Below are positions 19,276 through 28,015 of a stretch of 64,000 nucleotides of DNA, piece by piece; the first letter of the stretch is position 1, and each line of letters opens with the position of its first letter. Origin of the DNA: an uncultured Flavobacterium sp. (GTDB taxonomy: Bacteria > Bacteroidota > Bacteroidia > Flavobacteriales > Flavobacteriaceae); assembly GCF_963422545.1 (NCBI RefSeq), contig NZ_OY730238.1, positions 310,001 to 374,000 on the forward strand, read 5' to 3'. Below the pieces are notes generated by a model, which was not told the DNA's origin, did no database searches, and worked only from the letters and a program-made list of their open reading frames with translations. A program made the translations under genes and the position numbers.

Positions 19276-19696
19276 CGTTTAATAAATTTATTGGTCCTGC
19301 TTTTTTATAATGATATTCTTTTTTCTCCTGATTTTTAACTACCAGCTCCTTATCCGAAATCGAAATCAACTCCTCGCTCCATTTTGCATAAGCCGTTTTA
19401 TAATCCAAAAATACTTGGTCACCCTTAAATCGAACCGAAACATTTTCAAAAGAATCACTTGTCAAAAAAGTTCCATCAAATTGCGGCATCACTTTCTTTC
19501 GAATTCCTTTATTGTTTTTAATATCAAAATAATCAAAGCTTTCATTCATTCCGTAATCCTTCTGTTCACCCTTATCAAAAACCACCTTTTCGATTTCCCA
19601 ATAGCCATTAAGTTTTGCGATATCTGTTGGTTTAATTTCCTGCTTGCAACTCACAAACAAAAGCGACAAAACCAAAATCATAAAAGTGTTTTTCAT
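19256..19696 (-). CDS. Lipocalin-like lipoprotein
   Basis: Lipoprotein of 146 residues with signal and lipobox LLFVSC (Cys17). The remainder has the features of a small lipocalin-like fold: an LNGYWEIEKVVFDKG start, then alternating strands up to about residue 125. The function is unknown. It is the first gene of a two-gene unit with the DUF721 gene, which it overlaps by 20 bases, and I recall the same pairing in other Flavobacteriaceae. An intergenic structured repeat lies upstream. Confidence 0.75.
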   Translation of the reverse strand: MKNTFMILVLSLLFVSCKQEIKPTDIAKLNGYWEIEKVVFDKGEQKDYGMNESFDYFDIKNNKGIRKKVMPQFDGTFLTSDSFENVSVRFKGDQVFLDYKTAYAKWSEELISISDKELVVKNQEKKEYHYKKAGPINLLNDGKKTK

Positions 19697-19749
19697 AGTT
19701 TATTATATTAAAATTCAATTACTTTTGATCCAAATTAATTTAGGAATCA

Positions 19750-19833
19750 GGAGCTATTTCCTGCTGTCCTTCCAATCTTTTGTGCCGAACACCGGCACAA
19801 AAGGATTTTCCCTCCCATCAGGGCTAGGACTCC
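19750..19833 (+). repeat. Structured intergenic element, copy A
   Basis: Conserved left arm (GGAGC, then TCCTGCT and CAATCTTTT), a variable centre forming a stem GTGCCG/CGGCAC (19782-19798), and a conserved right arm (AAAAGGAT, then ATCAGGGCTAGG and CTCC). It shares its arms with copies at 24.43, 61.09 and 62.38 kb, while the central stem differs in each. The flanks of this 268-base gap hold nothing else recognisable. Confidence 0.75.
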
Positions 19834-19964
19834 AGTTTACAAAAGAGATTTTTTTGCGAACTACAAAGTTAAACTTATAAAGATGAAAAGAAATAAAAAA
19901 TCACGAAACCAATTAAACTATTCTAACTATTTTTAGTCCAACTCCAAACCAAAACCAAAAAACC

Positions 19965-21029
19965 ATGACTAAAACCATTTGTATAATCCTGACAATCTTA
20001 GCATTTACAGGATGCAGTTCAGATCGAACTGAACCAACACCTACTCCAGCCGAAAGTATGTATTTTCCACCATTAACAGGAAATACTTGGGAAACAAAAT
20101 CCATGACAGATCTAAAATGGAATCAAGCCGCAGTTCAACCGCTTCTAGACTATTTAGAACTCAAACATTCTAAATCATTCATCATTTTAGTCAATGGCCG
20201 AATTGTAATGGAAAATTATTTCAACGGTCATTCTCCAACCACAAACTGGTATTGGGCAAGCGCCGGAAAAACATTAACATCAACCATAACGGGAATTGCA
20301 CAACAAGAAAACCTCTTAAATATAAACGATAAAATTTCAAAATATTTAGGAACCGGATGGACAAGCGAAACACTTGCACAAGAAAACCTAATTACCTGTA
20401 AACATCTGCTTACCATGACTTCAGGTCTTGATGACAGTACTGATGATGTAGATCCTGCCAGTTTAATCTATAAAGCCGATGCAGGAACACGTTGGGCTTA
20501 TCATAATGTATATGTAAAATTGCAAGATGCTGTCGCAAAAGCAAGCGGACAAACCTGGGAGAATTACTTCAACGCTAAATTAAGAGATAAAATAGGCATG
20601 AATGGTACTTGGGTTCAGCTTGGTGTTAATAGCGTTTACACCAGTACCTCTAGAAGCATGGCACGCTTCGGACTTTTAATGCTCAACAAAGGAAAATGGG
20701 ACAAAACCCAAATTTTAGACGAAACCTATTTTAACGAAGCTACCAATACTTCGCAAAACATTAATTTAGGTTACGGTTATTTGTGGTGGTTAAATGGAAA
20801 AGCAAATTATCATTTACCACAATCACAGCTTACGTTTTCAGGAAGTATAATTCCAACAGCACCAAACGATATGTTTATGGCTCTTGGTAAAAACGACCAG
20901 AAAATTTATGTGATTCCGAATAAGAATATGGTAATTATCAGAATGGGTGATGCGGCGGACAATGTTAATCTTGCCTTATCAGATTTTGATAAAGTTTTAT
21001 GGGAGAAAATTAGTGCATTGTACCAATAA
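19965..21029 (+). CDS. Serine hydrolase lipoprotein (beta-lactamase class C fold)
   Basis: Exported lipoprotein of 354 residues (lipobox FTGC, Cys17, followed by Ser/Thr/Pro). The catalytic SxxK motif is SAGK at 99-102 and the YxN motif is YHN near 189-191. The third motif is not obvious. The class includes esterases, DD-peptidases and beta-lactamases, so the substrate is open and I would not call it a resistance gene. No neighbour suggests a role. It converges on the small membrane gene and ftsY. Confidence 0.85.
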   Translation: MTKTICIILTILAFTGCSSDRTEPTPTPAESMYFPPLTGNTWETKSMTDLKWNQAAVQPLLDYLELKHSKSFIILVNGRIVMENYFNGHSPTTNWYWASAGKTLTSTITGIAQQENLLNINDKISKYLGTGWTSETLAQENLITCKHLLTMTSGLDDSTDDVDPASLIYKADAGTRWAYHNVYVKLQDAVAKASGQTWENYFNAKLRDKIGMNGTWVQLGVNSVYTSTSRSMARFGLLMLNKGKWDKTQILDETYFNEATNTSQNINLGYGYLWWLNGKANYHLPQSQLTFSGSIIPTAPNDMFMALGKNDQKIYVIPNKNMVIIRMGDAADNVNLALSDFDKVLWEKISALYQ

Positions 21030-21051
21030 TTTCTTTCCTAACAGAAACACC

Positions 21052-21231
21052 CTATTTCCTTGTACGGATTCTTTTAAGCATACCCGCAAAGAAAAATCCT
21101 AGCCCTAAAACCAATAAAACATAATAAAAAGAAAGGCTTTTATCTTTTAATACATTAGCCAAAACAAAACATATAACGCTTGCGAAATAAAAACTAACAG
21201 GCGTTATATTTTTTAAAGAAGAAAAACTCAT
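21052..21231 (-). CDS. Small membrane protein coupled to ftsY
   Basis: A 59-residue reading frame that starts four bases after the ftsY stop (TAA-TAGT-ATG). It has two predicted membrane segments (about 12-25 and 34-50) joined by a short loop LKDKSLSF, and a basic C terminus LKRIRTRK. I do not recognise a family. The tight spacing to ftsY and the clear two-helix pattern suggest it is expressed from the ribosomal-protein/ftsY operon. A role in membrane targeting is only a guess. Confidence 0.65.
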   Translation of the reverse strand: MSFSSLKNITPVSFYFASVICFVLANVLKDKSLSFYYVLLVLGLGFFFAGMLKRIRTRK

Positions 21232-21235
21232 ACTA

Positions 21236-22189
21236 TTATTTAAAAAAGCTGTCTACAAATTCATATTTATTAAAGACTTGCAAATCTTCAATTCCTTCAC
21301 CAATACCAATATATTTTACAGGAATCTGGAACTGGTCTGAAATACCAATTACAACACCACCTTTTGCAGTTCCGTCTAGTTTAGTTACCGCAAGAGAAGT
21401 TACCTCGGTAGCGGCAGTAAATTGTTTCGCTTGTTCAAAAGCATTTTGACCTGTTGAACCATCTAAAACCAAAAGTACATCATGTGGAGCATCGGCAACG
21501 ACTTTTTGCATGACACGTTTTACTTTAGTCAATTCGTTCATCAAATTGATTTTGTTATGCAAACGTCCGGCAGTATCTATAATAACTACGTCGGCATTTT
21601 GTGCAACAGCTGATTGCAAAGTATCAAACGCAACAGAAGCAGGATCACTACCCATATTTTGCCTCACAATTGGCACATCTACACGATCTGCCCAAACTTG
21701 CAATTGATCAATCGCAGCAGCACGAAAAGTATCTGCAGCTCCTAAAACTACTTTATAACCCGCTTTTTTAAACTGATAAGCCAGTTTACCAATTGTTGTT
21801 GTTTTACCAACTCCATTGACACCAACCACCATTAAAACGTATGGTTTTTTATCTTTCGGGATTTCGAATTCAGTTGCTTCTCCAGTATTAGTTTCTGATA
21901 ATAAAGCACCAATTTCATCACGAAGAATTTGGTTCAATTCGTCTGTACCTAAATATTTATCTTCGGCAACACGTTTTTCGATTCTTGAAATTACTTTCAA
22001 CGTTGTATTTACTCCAACGTCAGAAGCTACAAGAATTTCTTCCAGATTATCCAGAACGTCGTCATCGACTTTAGATTTTCCGGCAACGGCTTTACTTAAC
22101 TTTGAGAAAAAGATAGTTTTTGATTTTTCAAGACCTTTGTCCAAAGTCTCTTTTTTATCAGTAGAGAATAATTTTTTAAAAAAACTCAT
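21236..22189 (-). CDS. ftsY: Signal recognition particle receptor FtsY
   Basis: GTPase that docks ribosome-SRP complexes at the membrane. Its 317 residues make a short form, with an N-terminal basic/helical region instead of the long acidic A domain of E. coli. The NG domain shows G1 VGVNGVGKT at 122-130, then DTFRAAA, DTAGR, TKLDG and GIGEGI in order. It follows the DUF4295 gene in the rpmB-rpmG-DUF4295-ftsY order usual in Bacteroidota, although a terminator-like hairpin lies between the two. Confidence 0.96.
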   Translation of the reverse strand: MSFFKKLFSTDKKETLDKGLEKSKTIFFSKLSKAVAGKSKVDDDVLDNLEEILVASDVGVNTTLKVISRIEKRVAEDKYLGTDELNQILRDEIGALLSETNTGEATEFEIPKDKKPYVLMVVGVNGVGKTTTIGKLAYQFKKAGYKVVLGAADTFRAAAIDQLQVWADRVDVPIVRQNMGSDPASVAFDTLQSAVAQNADVVIIDTAGRLHNKINLMNELTKVKRVMQKVVADAPHDVLLVLDGSTGQNAFEQAKQFTAATEVTSLAVTKLDGTAKGGVVIGISDQFQIPVKYIGIGEGIEDLQVFNKYEFVDSFFK

Positions 22190-22307
22190 TTTTATAGATT
22201 GTTAGTTTTTTAGATTATTCGATTTTACAATCTAAATAATCTTTAATATTTAAAGAAACCCAAAATTACGTATGCTTCTTTAAATTTTAGACAAATATAA
22301 AAAATAA

Positions 22308-22337
22308 AAAAGCTACTTCCGAATGAAAGTAGCTTTT
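22308..22337 (-). terminator. Hairpin between DUF4295 and ftsY genes
   Basis: An 11-bp stem (AAAAGCTACTT/AAGTAGCTTTT) with an 8-base loop. On the minus strand a T-rich tract follows. It may end or attenuate transcripts of the small ribosomal genes before ftsY. Confidence 0.7.
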
Positions 22338-22356
22338 CTATATAATGTGATTGTAA

Positions 22357-22509
22357 TTATTTCTTTTTCAAGAATTCATCAACTTCTTCAGGAGCCATAA
22401 TAGATTCTACGAATGTATATGCACCAGTTTTAGGAGATTTTACCATTTTGATGGCTTTTGATAATCTCTTAGAAGATGTTTGTAACGATGCTACGGTTTT
22501 CTTTGCCAT
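22357..22509 (-). CDS. DUF4295 small basic protein
   Basis: A 50-residue basic protein that begins MAKKTVASLQTSSKRLSK and ends EEVDEFLKKK. This family is found just after rpmG in Bacteroidota and is thought to be ribosome-associated because of that position. It follows the damaged rpmG gene and precedes ftsY. Confidence 0.88.
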   Translation of the reverse strand: MAKKTVASLQTSSKRLSKAIKMVKSPKTGAYTFVESIMAPEEVDEFLKKK

Positions 22510-22584
22510 GATTCAAATGTTATTTGAAGCTTTTATAAAACTCTCATGGCTAAACCATTCGAGATTTACAAAAATCTCTAATTA

Positions 22585-22768
22585 TTACTTAATTTCTTTG
22601 TGAACAGTTACTCTTTTCAAGATTGGATTAAATTTTTTTAATCTCTAATCTGTCTGGAGTATTTTTTTTGTTCTTAGTTGTAATATATCTAGAAGTACCT
22701 GGAACACCAGAAGTCTTGTGCTCAGTACATTCTAAAATTACCTGGATTCTATTACCTTTCTTTGCCAT
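22585..22768 (-). pseudogene. rpmG: 50S ribosomal protein L33 gene, frameshifted
   Basis: The L33 start (MAKKGNRIQVILECTEHKTS) is clear from 22768, but the frame runs into TAA at 22628-22630 after 46 residues. The expected end (FNPILKRVTVHKEIK) is present in the next frame and stops at 22585. The break lies at a run of seven A on the coding strand (T7 at 22633-22639). Six would restore the normal 60 residues. An extra base in a homopolymer is a common sequence error. A real frameshift or slippage on an A7 tract is also possible. The neighbours rpmB and DUF4295 are intact. Confidence 0.85.
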
Positions 22769-22795
22769 CTTGCTATATATTTATTTAGGAAAAGA

Positions 22796-23032
22796 TTATT
22801 TGATAAATCCTTCTGACTGTGCTTTTTTCAAAACAGCAGTGATTCCATTTTTATTAATTGTTTTTATCGTAGATGCTGCTACTCTAAGAGTAATCCATCT
22901 ATCTTCTTCTGGAAGATAAAAACGCTTTTTAACTAAGTTTACAGAAAACTTTCTCTTAGTTTTGTTCATAGCGTGAGAAACGTTATTTCCTACCATCGCT
23001 CTTTTACCTGTAAGGTCACAAACTCTTGACAT
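22796..23032 (-). CDS. rpmB: 50S ribosomal protein L28
   Basis: Large-subunit protein of 78 residues with the usual start MSRVCDLTGKRAMVGNNVSHA and the basic middle TKRKFSVNLVKKRF. It is first in the rpmB-rpmG-DUF4295 group. Confidence 0.97.
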   Translation of the reverse strand: MSRVCDLTGKRAMVGNNVSHAMNKTKRKFSVNLVKKRFYLPEEDRWITLRVAASTIKTINKNGITAVLKKAQSEGFIK

Positions 23033-23068
23033 TATACTTATCTTTTATCGTTATTCAAAATCAGGGTG

Positions 23069-23100
23069 CAAAGAAAAGAAAAATAAACGATTGAAACAAA
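23069..23100 (-). promoter_or_regulatory. Probable promoter of the rpmB operon
   Basis: On the minus strand TTTG (23100-23097) is followed after 20 bases by TTTCTTTG (23076-23069), one mismatch from TAnnTTTG, 37 bases before the rpmB ATG. Confidence 0.5.
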
Positions 23101-23103
23101 AAA

Positions 23104-24357
23104 TTATCGCACAATTTTTAAAATTTCTTTCTGTAAGATCTCCAAACTCTTAATCGTCGCTCTATCTATCACTTTTTCACGAGGTTGGCCAAAGTTAAAT
23201 TCTTCGACAATTATACCATCCGGAGTAGCCAAAGCGATAAAAACAGCTCCAATTTCAGCATCTGAATCCCCTTTTGTCGGTCCGGCGTTCCCAGTTGTCG
23301 CGATTGCATAGTCTGTTTTTAGTATCTCTTTAACGCTCAAAGCCATAGCCGAAGCAACCTCTGCACTTACAACCGAAAACTGATCGACTAAATCTTGCGA
23401 GACACCGAGAACATTAACCTTCGCTTCTGTTGCATACGAGACTATACTGCCTTTAAAATAATTAGAAGCTCCGGGAACAGCTGATAAAACAGAAGCAATT
23501 TTTCCTCCTGTAAAACTTTCAGCAGTTGAAATTGTTTTCTTTTGTTTTGTCAGTATTTTTCCAATTACTGATTCTATTGTTTCATTTTCTTCATAACCTA
23601 CTATAATATCATGAATTATAGCATCTAATGATTTCACATTTTCTCCTATTGCCGCTTCTAATTCTTCTTTATTTGTTCCTCTGGCTGACAAACGCAAACG
23701 CACTCTTCCCGGATTTGGCAAATAAGCAAGCTTGATAAATTCAGGCAGATTATTTTCCCAATCTTCGATACGTTCTGCAACTAAACTCTCACCTTGACCA
23801 TACGTTAAAATAGTTTTATGTATGATATAAGGGCGTTTATACTCGCGAACTATTTTTGGAATTATTTCTTCTTCAATCAGGTATTTCATTTCATACGGAA
23901 CTCCCGGAAGCGAAATAAATACGGTATTTTCTTTCTTCATCCACATTCCCGGTGCTGTTCCCACTTTGTTATGCAAAACGGTACATTTTGATGGCACCAG
24001 AGCCTGATCTTTATTTAATTGCGAAATTGGGCGTTTGTAAAAACCTTCGATCAACTCGGTCACGTGCGCTAAAACTTCTGGATTCACGACTAGTTCATCA
24101 TCAAAGTATTCGCAAAACGTTTTCTTGGTAACATCATCTTTTGTTGGCCCTAAACCACCCGTTACAATTACAACATCGACTTTGTTTTGCAATTGCGCAA
24201 ATGTATCTAAAATGTGTTTTTTATCATCGCTTATCGAAATCATCTCATGAACTTCAACACCGATTCGGTCTAGGGATTTTGCGATAAAACCTGAGTTTGT
24301 ATCTACAATTTGACCTATTAAAATTTCATCTCCAATAGTAATGATAGTTGCTTTCAT
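23104..24357 (-). CDS. cinA: CinA-family nicotinamide-nucleotide amidase/competence-damage protein
   Basis: Two-domain cytoplasmic protein of 417 residues. The N-terminal molybdopterin-binding-like domain has GDEILIGQIVDTN (8-20) and VTGGLGPTKDD near 65-75. The C-terminal CinA domain has STAESFTGGKIASVL and TTGNAGPTKGD. Homologues salvage NMN by deamidation, and the N-terminal domain can act on ADP-ribose. The gene ends just upstream of the rpmB promoter region, so it is in a separate unit or reads through. Confidence 0.92.
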   Translation of the reverse strand: MKATIITIGDEILIGQIVDTNSGFIAKSLDRIGVEVHEMISISDDKKHILDTFAQLQNKVDVVIVTGGLGPTKDDVTKKTFCEYFDDELVVNPEVLAHVTELIEGFYKRPISQLNKDQALVPSKCTVLHNKVGTAPGMWMKKENTVFISLPGVPYEMKYLIEEEIIPKIVREYKRPYIIHKTILTYGQGESLVAERIEDWENNLPEFIKLAYLPNPGRVRLRLSARGTNKEELEAAIGENVKSLDAIIHDIIVGYEENETIESVIGKILTKQKKTISTAESFTGGKIASVLSAVPGASNYFKGSIVSYATEAKVNVLGVSQDLVDQFSVVSAEVASAMALSVKEILKTDYAIATTGNAGPTKGDSDAEIGAVFIALATPDGIIVEEFNFGQPREKVIDRATIKSLEILQKEILKIVR

Positions 24358-24432
24358 AGCTGTGGAATATATTTACTTACGACATTGTAAGTTATTATTA
24401 TAAAGAAGGTTGTTGTCGCAACGATTTTGCGT

Positions 24433-24524
24433 GAGGGGTAGAAACGGCATCCTTTTGTGACAAACGACAAATGCTCACTTAACGAAGTTTTCCGGAACAA
24501 AAGATATAGTGAATAACCCGACTC
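24433..24524 (-). repeat. Structured intergenic element, copy B (degenerate)
   Basis: Read on the minus strand it has GTCGGGTTATTCACTATATCTTTT on the left and AAAAGGATGCCGTTTCTACCCC on the right, which match the arms of copies A, C and D. The centre (about 35 bases) is longer and pairs poorly. It lies in the 217-base gap between the HPt gene and cinA. Confidence 0.55.
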
Positions 24525-24563
24525 TATTTTTGACCTAAATTAAAAAAGGACAAAAATAGAGTC
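24520..24563 (-). terminator. Inverted repeat after the HPt gene
   Basis: Two perfect 13-base arms (GACTCTATTTTTG and its complement) with an 18-base AT-rich loop, just beyond the HPt stop. Its position suggests termination, although the T-rich part is within the stem rather than after it. Confidence 0.5.
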
Positions 24564-24574
24564 ACGCCCATATC

Positions 24575-24919
24575 TTACAAATCAAAGTCTTTCTTGATTT
24601 CTTTTATTGCCTCTTTTACCTGCAATTTAATACTCTTAAAAGTTTCGACAATTTCTTTTTTCTTGCCTTCTGCTTTTGTCCAGGCTTCAACTTGCAGGAT
24701 TTCTTCAAATGCTACATTTAACCCCATTAGATCTAATGTAGGTTTAATTTTGTGAGCATAAGAATAAGCATACTTATGATCCTTTTTCCTGATTCCTTCT
24801 TTTATTTGTTTTAAATCTTCAGGGACTTCGGTAACAAATAATTTGAGAATTTCATTTACAAATTCAGGATCATTATCTGAAAGCGCATATACTTTCGAAA
24901 GGTTGTACTTTAAAGCCAT
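24575..24919 (-). CDS. HPt-domain phosphotransfer protein
   Basis: Stand-alone histidine phosphotransfer protein of 114 residues, all helical. The phosphorylated residue is His56 in SYAHKIKPTLDLMG. Such proteins relay phosphate between hybrid kinases and regulators, and the partners are not in the immediate neighbourhood. Its ATG shares a base with the stop of the upstream FAH gene (TAATG), so the two are translationally coupled. Confidence 0.88.
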   Translation of the reverse strand: MALKYNLSKVYALSDNDPEFVNEILKLFVTEVPEDLKQIKEGIRKKDHKYAYSYAHKIKPTLDLMGLNVAFEEILQVEAWTKAEGKKKEIVETFKSIKLQVKEAIKEIKKDFDL

Positions 24920-25530
24920 TATTTTACTTGTATTCTGAATAATTTTTTATCTTCTAAAAAGCCTTCTAAAACATCGTTTGGTTTAACCACAGCAACACCT
25001 TCCGGCGTTCCTGTAAAAATGATATCGCCTATTTTTAATGTAAAATATTGCGAAACATACGAAATCAGCTCATCAATTTTCCAAAGCATTAAGCTTGTAT
25101 TTCCTTTTTGAACTGTTTGAGAATTATTTGTTAACTCAAATGTAAGATTTTCCATCGAAACAAAATCGCTTTTGGGTAAAAAATCTCCAATAACAGCAGA
25201 GCCATCAAACGCTTTTGCTTTCTCCCAAGGCAATCCTTTTGCTTTTAATTTATCTTGTAAATCTCTGGCTGTAAAATCTATACCTACACTTATTTCATCA
25301 TAATACTTATGAGCAAATTTAGGTTCGATATACTTTCCTACTTTACTAATTTTAACAATTATCTCAATTTCGTGATGAATTTCTTCAGAAAATTCTGGAA
25401 TTACAAACGGATGTTGCTTTAACAAAACTGCTGAATCCGGTTTCATAAAAATCACCGGTTCTGTTGGACGTTCGTTTTTTAATTCCTCAATATGATTGGT
25501 ATAGTTTCTACCGATACAAATAATCTTCAT
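24919..25530 (-). CDS. Fumarylacetoacetate hydrolase-family protein
   Basis: Cytoplasmic metal-dependent C-C hydrolase or decarboxylase of the FAH superfamily, 203 residues, a single catalytic domain without the N-terminal extension of FAH itself. It shows IGRNYTNHIEELKN, the metal-ligand Glu pair in HHEIEIIVK, GIDFTARDLQ and TGTPEGVAVVKPND. Homologues act as acylpyruvase or oxaloacetate decarboxylase; the substrate is not settled. It overlaps the HPt start by one base. Confidence 0.88.
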   Translation of the reverse strand: MKIICIGRNYTNHIEELKNERPTEPVIFMKPDSAVLLKQHPFVIPEFSEEIHHEIEIIVKISKVGKYIEPKFAHKYYDEISVGIDFTARDLQDKLKAKGLPWEKAKAFDGSAVIGDFLPKSDFVSMENLTFELTNNSQTVQKGNTSLMLWKIDELISYVSQYFTLKIGDIIFTGTPEGVAVVKPNDVLEGFLEDKKLFRIQVK

Positions 25531-25540
25531 TCTTTTTAAA

Positions 25541-25624
25541 GGTACTGAGGTTCTAAGTTGCTGAGATTCTAAGAAATCAAGCTTAAAAACTTAGAACCTT
25601 AGAACCTCAGCGACTCAGAACCTT
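25541..25624. repeat. Short-word repeat (TTAGAACCTCAG family) with 13-bp inverted arms
   Basis: CTGAGGTTCTAAG at 25545-25557 is the exact complement of CTTAGAACCTCAG at 25598-25610. Further words of the same family fill the stretch, and related words appear at 55075-55110. It fills the gap between the FAH and exonuclease genes. Confidence 0.6.
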
Positions 25625-26393
25625 ATTTCGTATTTAACTTTCTTAATTTTATTGCTGTCAAGACTTTCTTGGTATACAAAGGAAAATCGGCATTTTGAAT
25701 CCAGCTAAAATATCCGGGTTCTGTCTCTAATACCTTATCAACTTTTGCTCCTTTATGTTTTCCGAAAGTAAAAATCTCTTCGTTGTCTTTATCAAAAGCA
25801 ATCATTCCTGCAAAATCAGCGATTTTTTTACGAGTTGTAAATTCAGATAATGATTTCATATCATTTTCTAATTCCGGATAACGATCCAATTGCGCTTTTA
25901 GGATTTCATAAGTCGCCATTGTATCTGCTTCTGCTGAGTGAGCATTTTCGAGACTTTTTCCGCAATAAAATTTCAATGCAGCACTCAAAGTACGCTCTTC
26001 CATTTTATGAAAAATAGTCTGCACATCTACTGAAACTTTATTTTTCATATCAAAATCAACTCCAGCACGAAGCAATTCTTCAGCCAGCAACGGAATATCA
26101 AAACGATCTGAATTAAATCCGCCCAAATCACTATCCTTCATCATATTATAGACTTGCGGAGCCAACTCTGCAAAAGTAGGCTCGTTTGCTACTTTCTCGT
26201 CTGTGATGCCATGAACAGCGGTTGTTTGCGGTGGAATTGGAATCGTTGGATTCACCAACCATGTTTTACTTTCTTTATTTCCGTTTGGAAAAACTTTGAA
26301 TATCGAAATTTCTACAATTCGATCTTTACCGATATCAATCCCGGTTGTTTCAAGATCAAAAAAGCAAATTGGTTTGTTGAGTTTGAGTTCCAT
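25623..26393 (-). CDS. DEDDh 3'-5' exonuclease
   Basis: Exonuclease of the DnaQ/RNase T superfamily, 256 residues. ExoI is FFDLETTG (12-19), ExoII includes GGFNSDRFDIPLL near 92-104, and ExoIII is HSAEADTMAT near 152-161, which makes it the DEDDh type. The extra C-terminal domain of about 80 residues (TFGKHKGAKVDKVLETEPGY) is a small fold often fused to such exonucleases. A role in DNA proofreading or RNA trimming cannot be decided. Confidence 0.9.
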   Translation of the reverse strand: MELKLNKPICFFDLETTGIDIGKDRIVEISIFKVFPNGNKESKTWLVNPTIPIPPQTTAVHGITDEKVANEPTFAELAPQVYNMMKDSDLGGFNSDRFDIPLLAEELLRAGVDFDMKNKVSVDVQTIFHKMEERTLSAALKFYCGKSLENAHSAEADTMATYEILKAQLDRYPELENDMKSLSEFTTRKKIADFAGMIAFDKDNEEIFTFGKHKGAKVDKVLETEPGYFSWIQNADFPLYTKKVLTAIKLRKLNTK

Positions 26394-26558
26394 TTTTAAT
26401 TTTTATAAGTTTACAAATGTAATTTTTAAAGCCGAATTTCCTCTTTTATTCTTGATTTTTTTAAACAAAAAAGAAGGCAATTTCGACATTTTAACGTTTA
26501 AATTTATTCTCAAAGAAGACTGTTCTCCTTTTCTTTAACCTTTTCTTACAAAACAAAA

Positions 26559-26589
26559 AACCCGAGAAATTTTAATAATTCCTCGGGTT
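26559..26589 (-). terminator. Terminator of the E2 gene
   Basis: AACCCGAG arms with AATT extension and a short loop, followed on the minus strand by TTTTGTTTTG. It lies just beyond the E2 stop. Confidence 0.8.
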
Positions 26590-26611
26590 CTATTTTATAT
26601 TTATGATGTTT

Positions 26612-27931
26612 TTAGAAATCTCTGTCTACATCAAAAGCTTCTAAATATTCAGCTACTCTTTTCACGAAACTTCCACCTAAAGCTCCATCAACAACTCTAT
26701 GATCGTAAGAGTGTGATAAGAACATTTTTTGACGAATTCCGATAAAATCACCATCCGGAGTTTCAATAACTGCCGGCACTTTACGAATTGCACCCAGAGC
26801 CAGAATCCCAACTTGAGGCTGATTAATAATTGGTGTTCCAAAAACGCTGCCAAAAGTACCTACGTTTGTTACAGTATAAGTTCCGCCTTGCGTATCGTCC
26901 GGTTTTAGTTTTCCGGCTTTTGCGCGGTTTCCTAAATCGTTAACCGCTTTTGCCATTCCAACAAGGTTTAACTGATCTGCATTTTTAATTACCGGAACAA
27001 TTAAATTTCCGTTTGGTAAAGCTGCAGCCATTCCTAAATTTATATTTTTCTTTTTGATGATATAATCACCATCAACAGAAATATTCATTCCAGGGAAATC
27101 TTTTAGTGCTTTTGCAACCGCTTCCATCATAATTGGCGTAAAAGTCAACTTCTCACCTTCTCTTTTCTCGAAAGCAGTTTTAACTTTATCTCTCCATTTT
27201 ACAATGTTCGTTACATCAACTTCAATAAACGACTGAACGTGAGCCGAAGTTTGTACTGAAGCCACCATATATCCTGAAATCAGTTTACGCATTCTGTCCA
27301 TTTCGATGATTTCATCACCTCCATTTATAGAAACCGGAACTGCTTGTTGGCTTTTTTGAACCGGAGCTACTACTGGTTCTGCTGCTCTTGGAGCAGGAAC
27401 TAGAGTTTTTGGAGCTTCTACAACACCTGATTTACGGTTTTCAATATATTTTAAGATATCTTCTTTTGTTACGCGGCCATCTTTTCCTGAACCTGCAATG
27501 CTTTCTAATTCAGCAACCGAAATACCTTCTTCCTTTGCGATATTTTTTACCAATGGAGAAAAGAATTTATCTGATCCAGAGAAATCTTGCGGAGCAGAAA
27601 CAACTTCTTTTGCAGTTTCAATTGTTTTTTCGATTTCAGCAACTTCTGCAGGAGCAGCAACTTCATCAGTTTTTGCAACCGGTGAGTCACCTTCTGTTTC
27701 AATAATCGCAATGGTTTGTCCTACCTGAACTAAATCATCTTTACCGAACAATTGTTCGATCAAAATCCCTGATACCTCGCTTGGCACTTCACTATCAACC
27801 TTATCAGTTGCAATTTCCAGTACTGCTTCATCAGCTTCAATTTTGTCTCCAACTTCTTTCAACCAGTTTGTAATGGTTGCTTCAGCGACACTTTCTCCCA
27901 TTTTAGGAAGCTTTAATTCAAATCTTGCCAT
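26612..27931 (-). CDS. 2-oxo acid dehydrogenase E2 (dihydrolipoyl acyltransferase)
   Basis: E2 core of a 2-oxo acid dehydrogenase complex, 439 residues. Lipoyl domain (1-80) with lipoyl-lysine Lys44 in ATDKVDSE; Pro/Ala-rich linkers; peripheral subunit-binding domain near 125-165 (SPLVKNIAKEEG); catalytic domain from about 205 with SHSYDHRVVDG at 406-416. A single lipoyl domain and the VDSEVPS context fit branched-chain or 2-oxoglutarate types more than pyruvate. E1 and E3 are not adjacent, so the substrate is not fixed. Confidence 0.92.
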   Translation of the reverse strand: MARFELKLPKMGESVAEATITNWLKEVGDKIEADEAVLEIATDKVDSEVPSEVSGILIEQLFGKDDLVQVGQTIAIIETEGDSPVAKTDEVAAPAEVAEIEKTIETAKEVVSAPQDFSGSDKFFSPLVKNIAKEEGISVAELESIAGSGKDGRVTKEDILKYIENRKSGVVEAPKTLVPAPRAAEPVVAPVQKSQQAVPVSINGGDEIIEMDRMRKLISGYMVASVQTSAHVQSFIEVDVTNIVKWRDKVKTAFEKREGEKLTFTPIMMEAVAKALKDFPGMNISVDGDYIIKKKNINLGMAAALPNGNLIVPVIKNADQLNLVGMAKAVNDLGNRAKAGKLKPDDTQGGTYTVTNVGTFGSVFGTPIINQPQVGILALGAIRKVPAVIETPDGDFIGIRQKMFLSHSYDHRVVDGALGGSFVKRVAEYLEAFDVDRDF

Positions 27932-28015
27932 ATTGTTAATCTAAAGGATGATTTTGATTTTCTGATTGCGAAATTACTGAATATTTTAAATATAAATTAC
28001 ACTTAATATAATTTT

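Noticed and set aside
19965..21029. The serine hydrolase as a beta-lactamase resistance gene
   Set aside because: SxxK and YxN are shared by many esterases and peptidases, and the third motif is not clear.
24433..24524. Copy B as a plain terminator
   Set aside because: Both arms match the other copies of the structured element, so it fits the repeat family better, although its central stem is weak.
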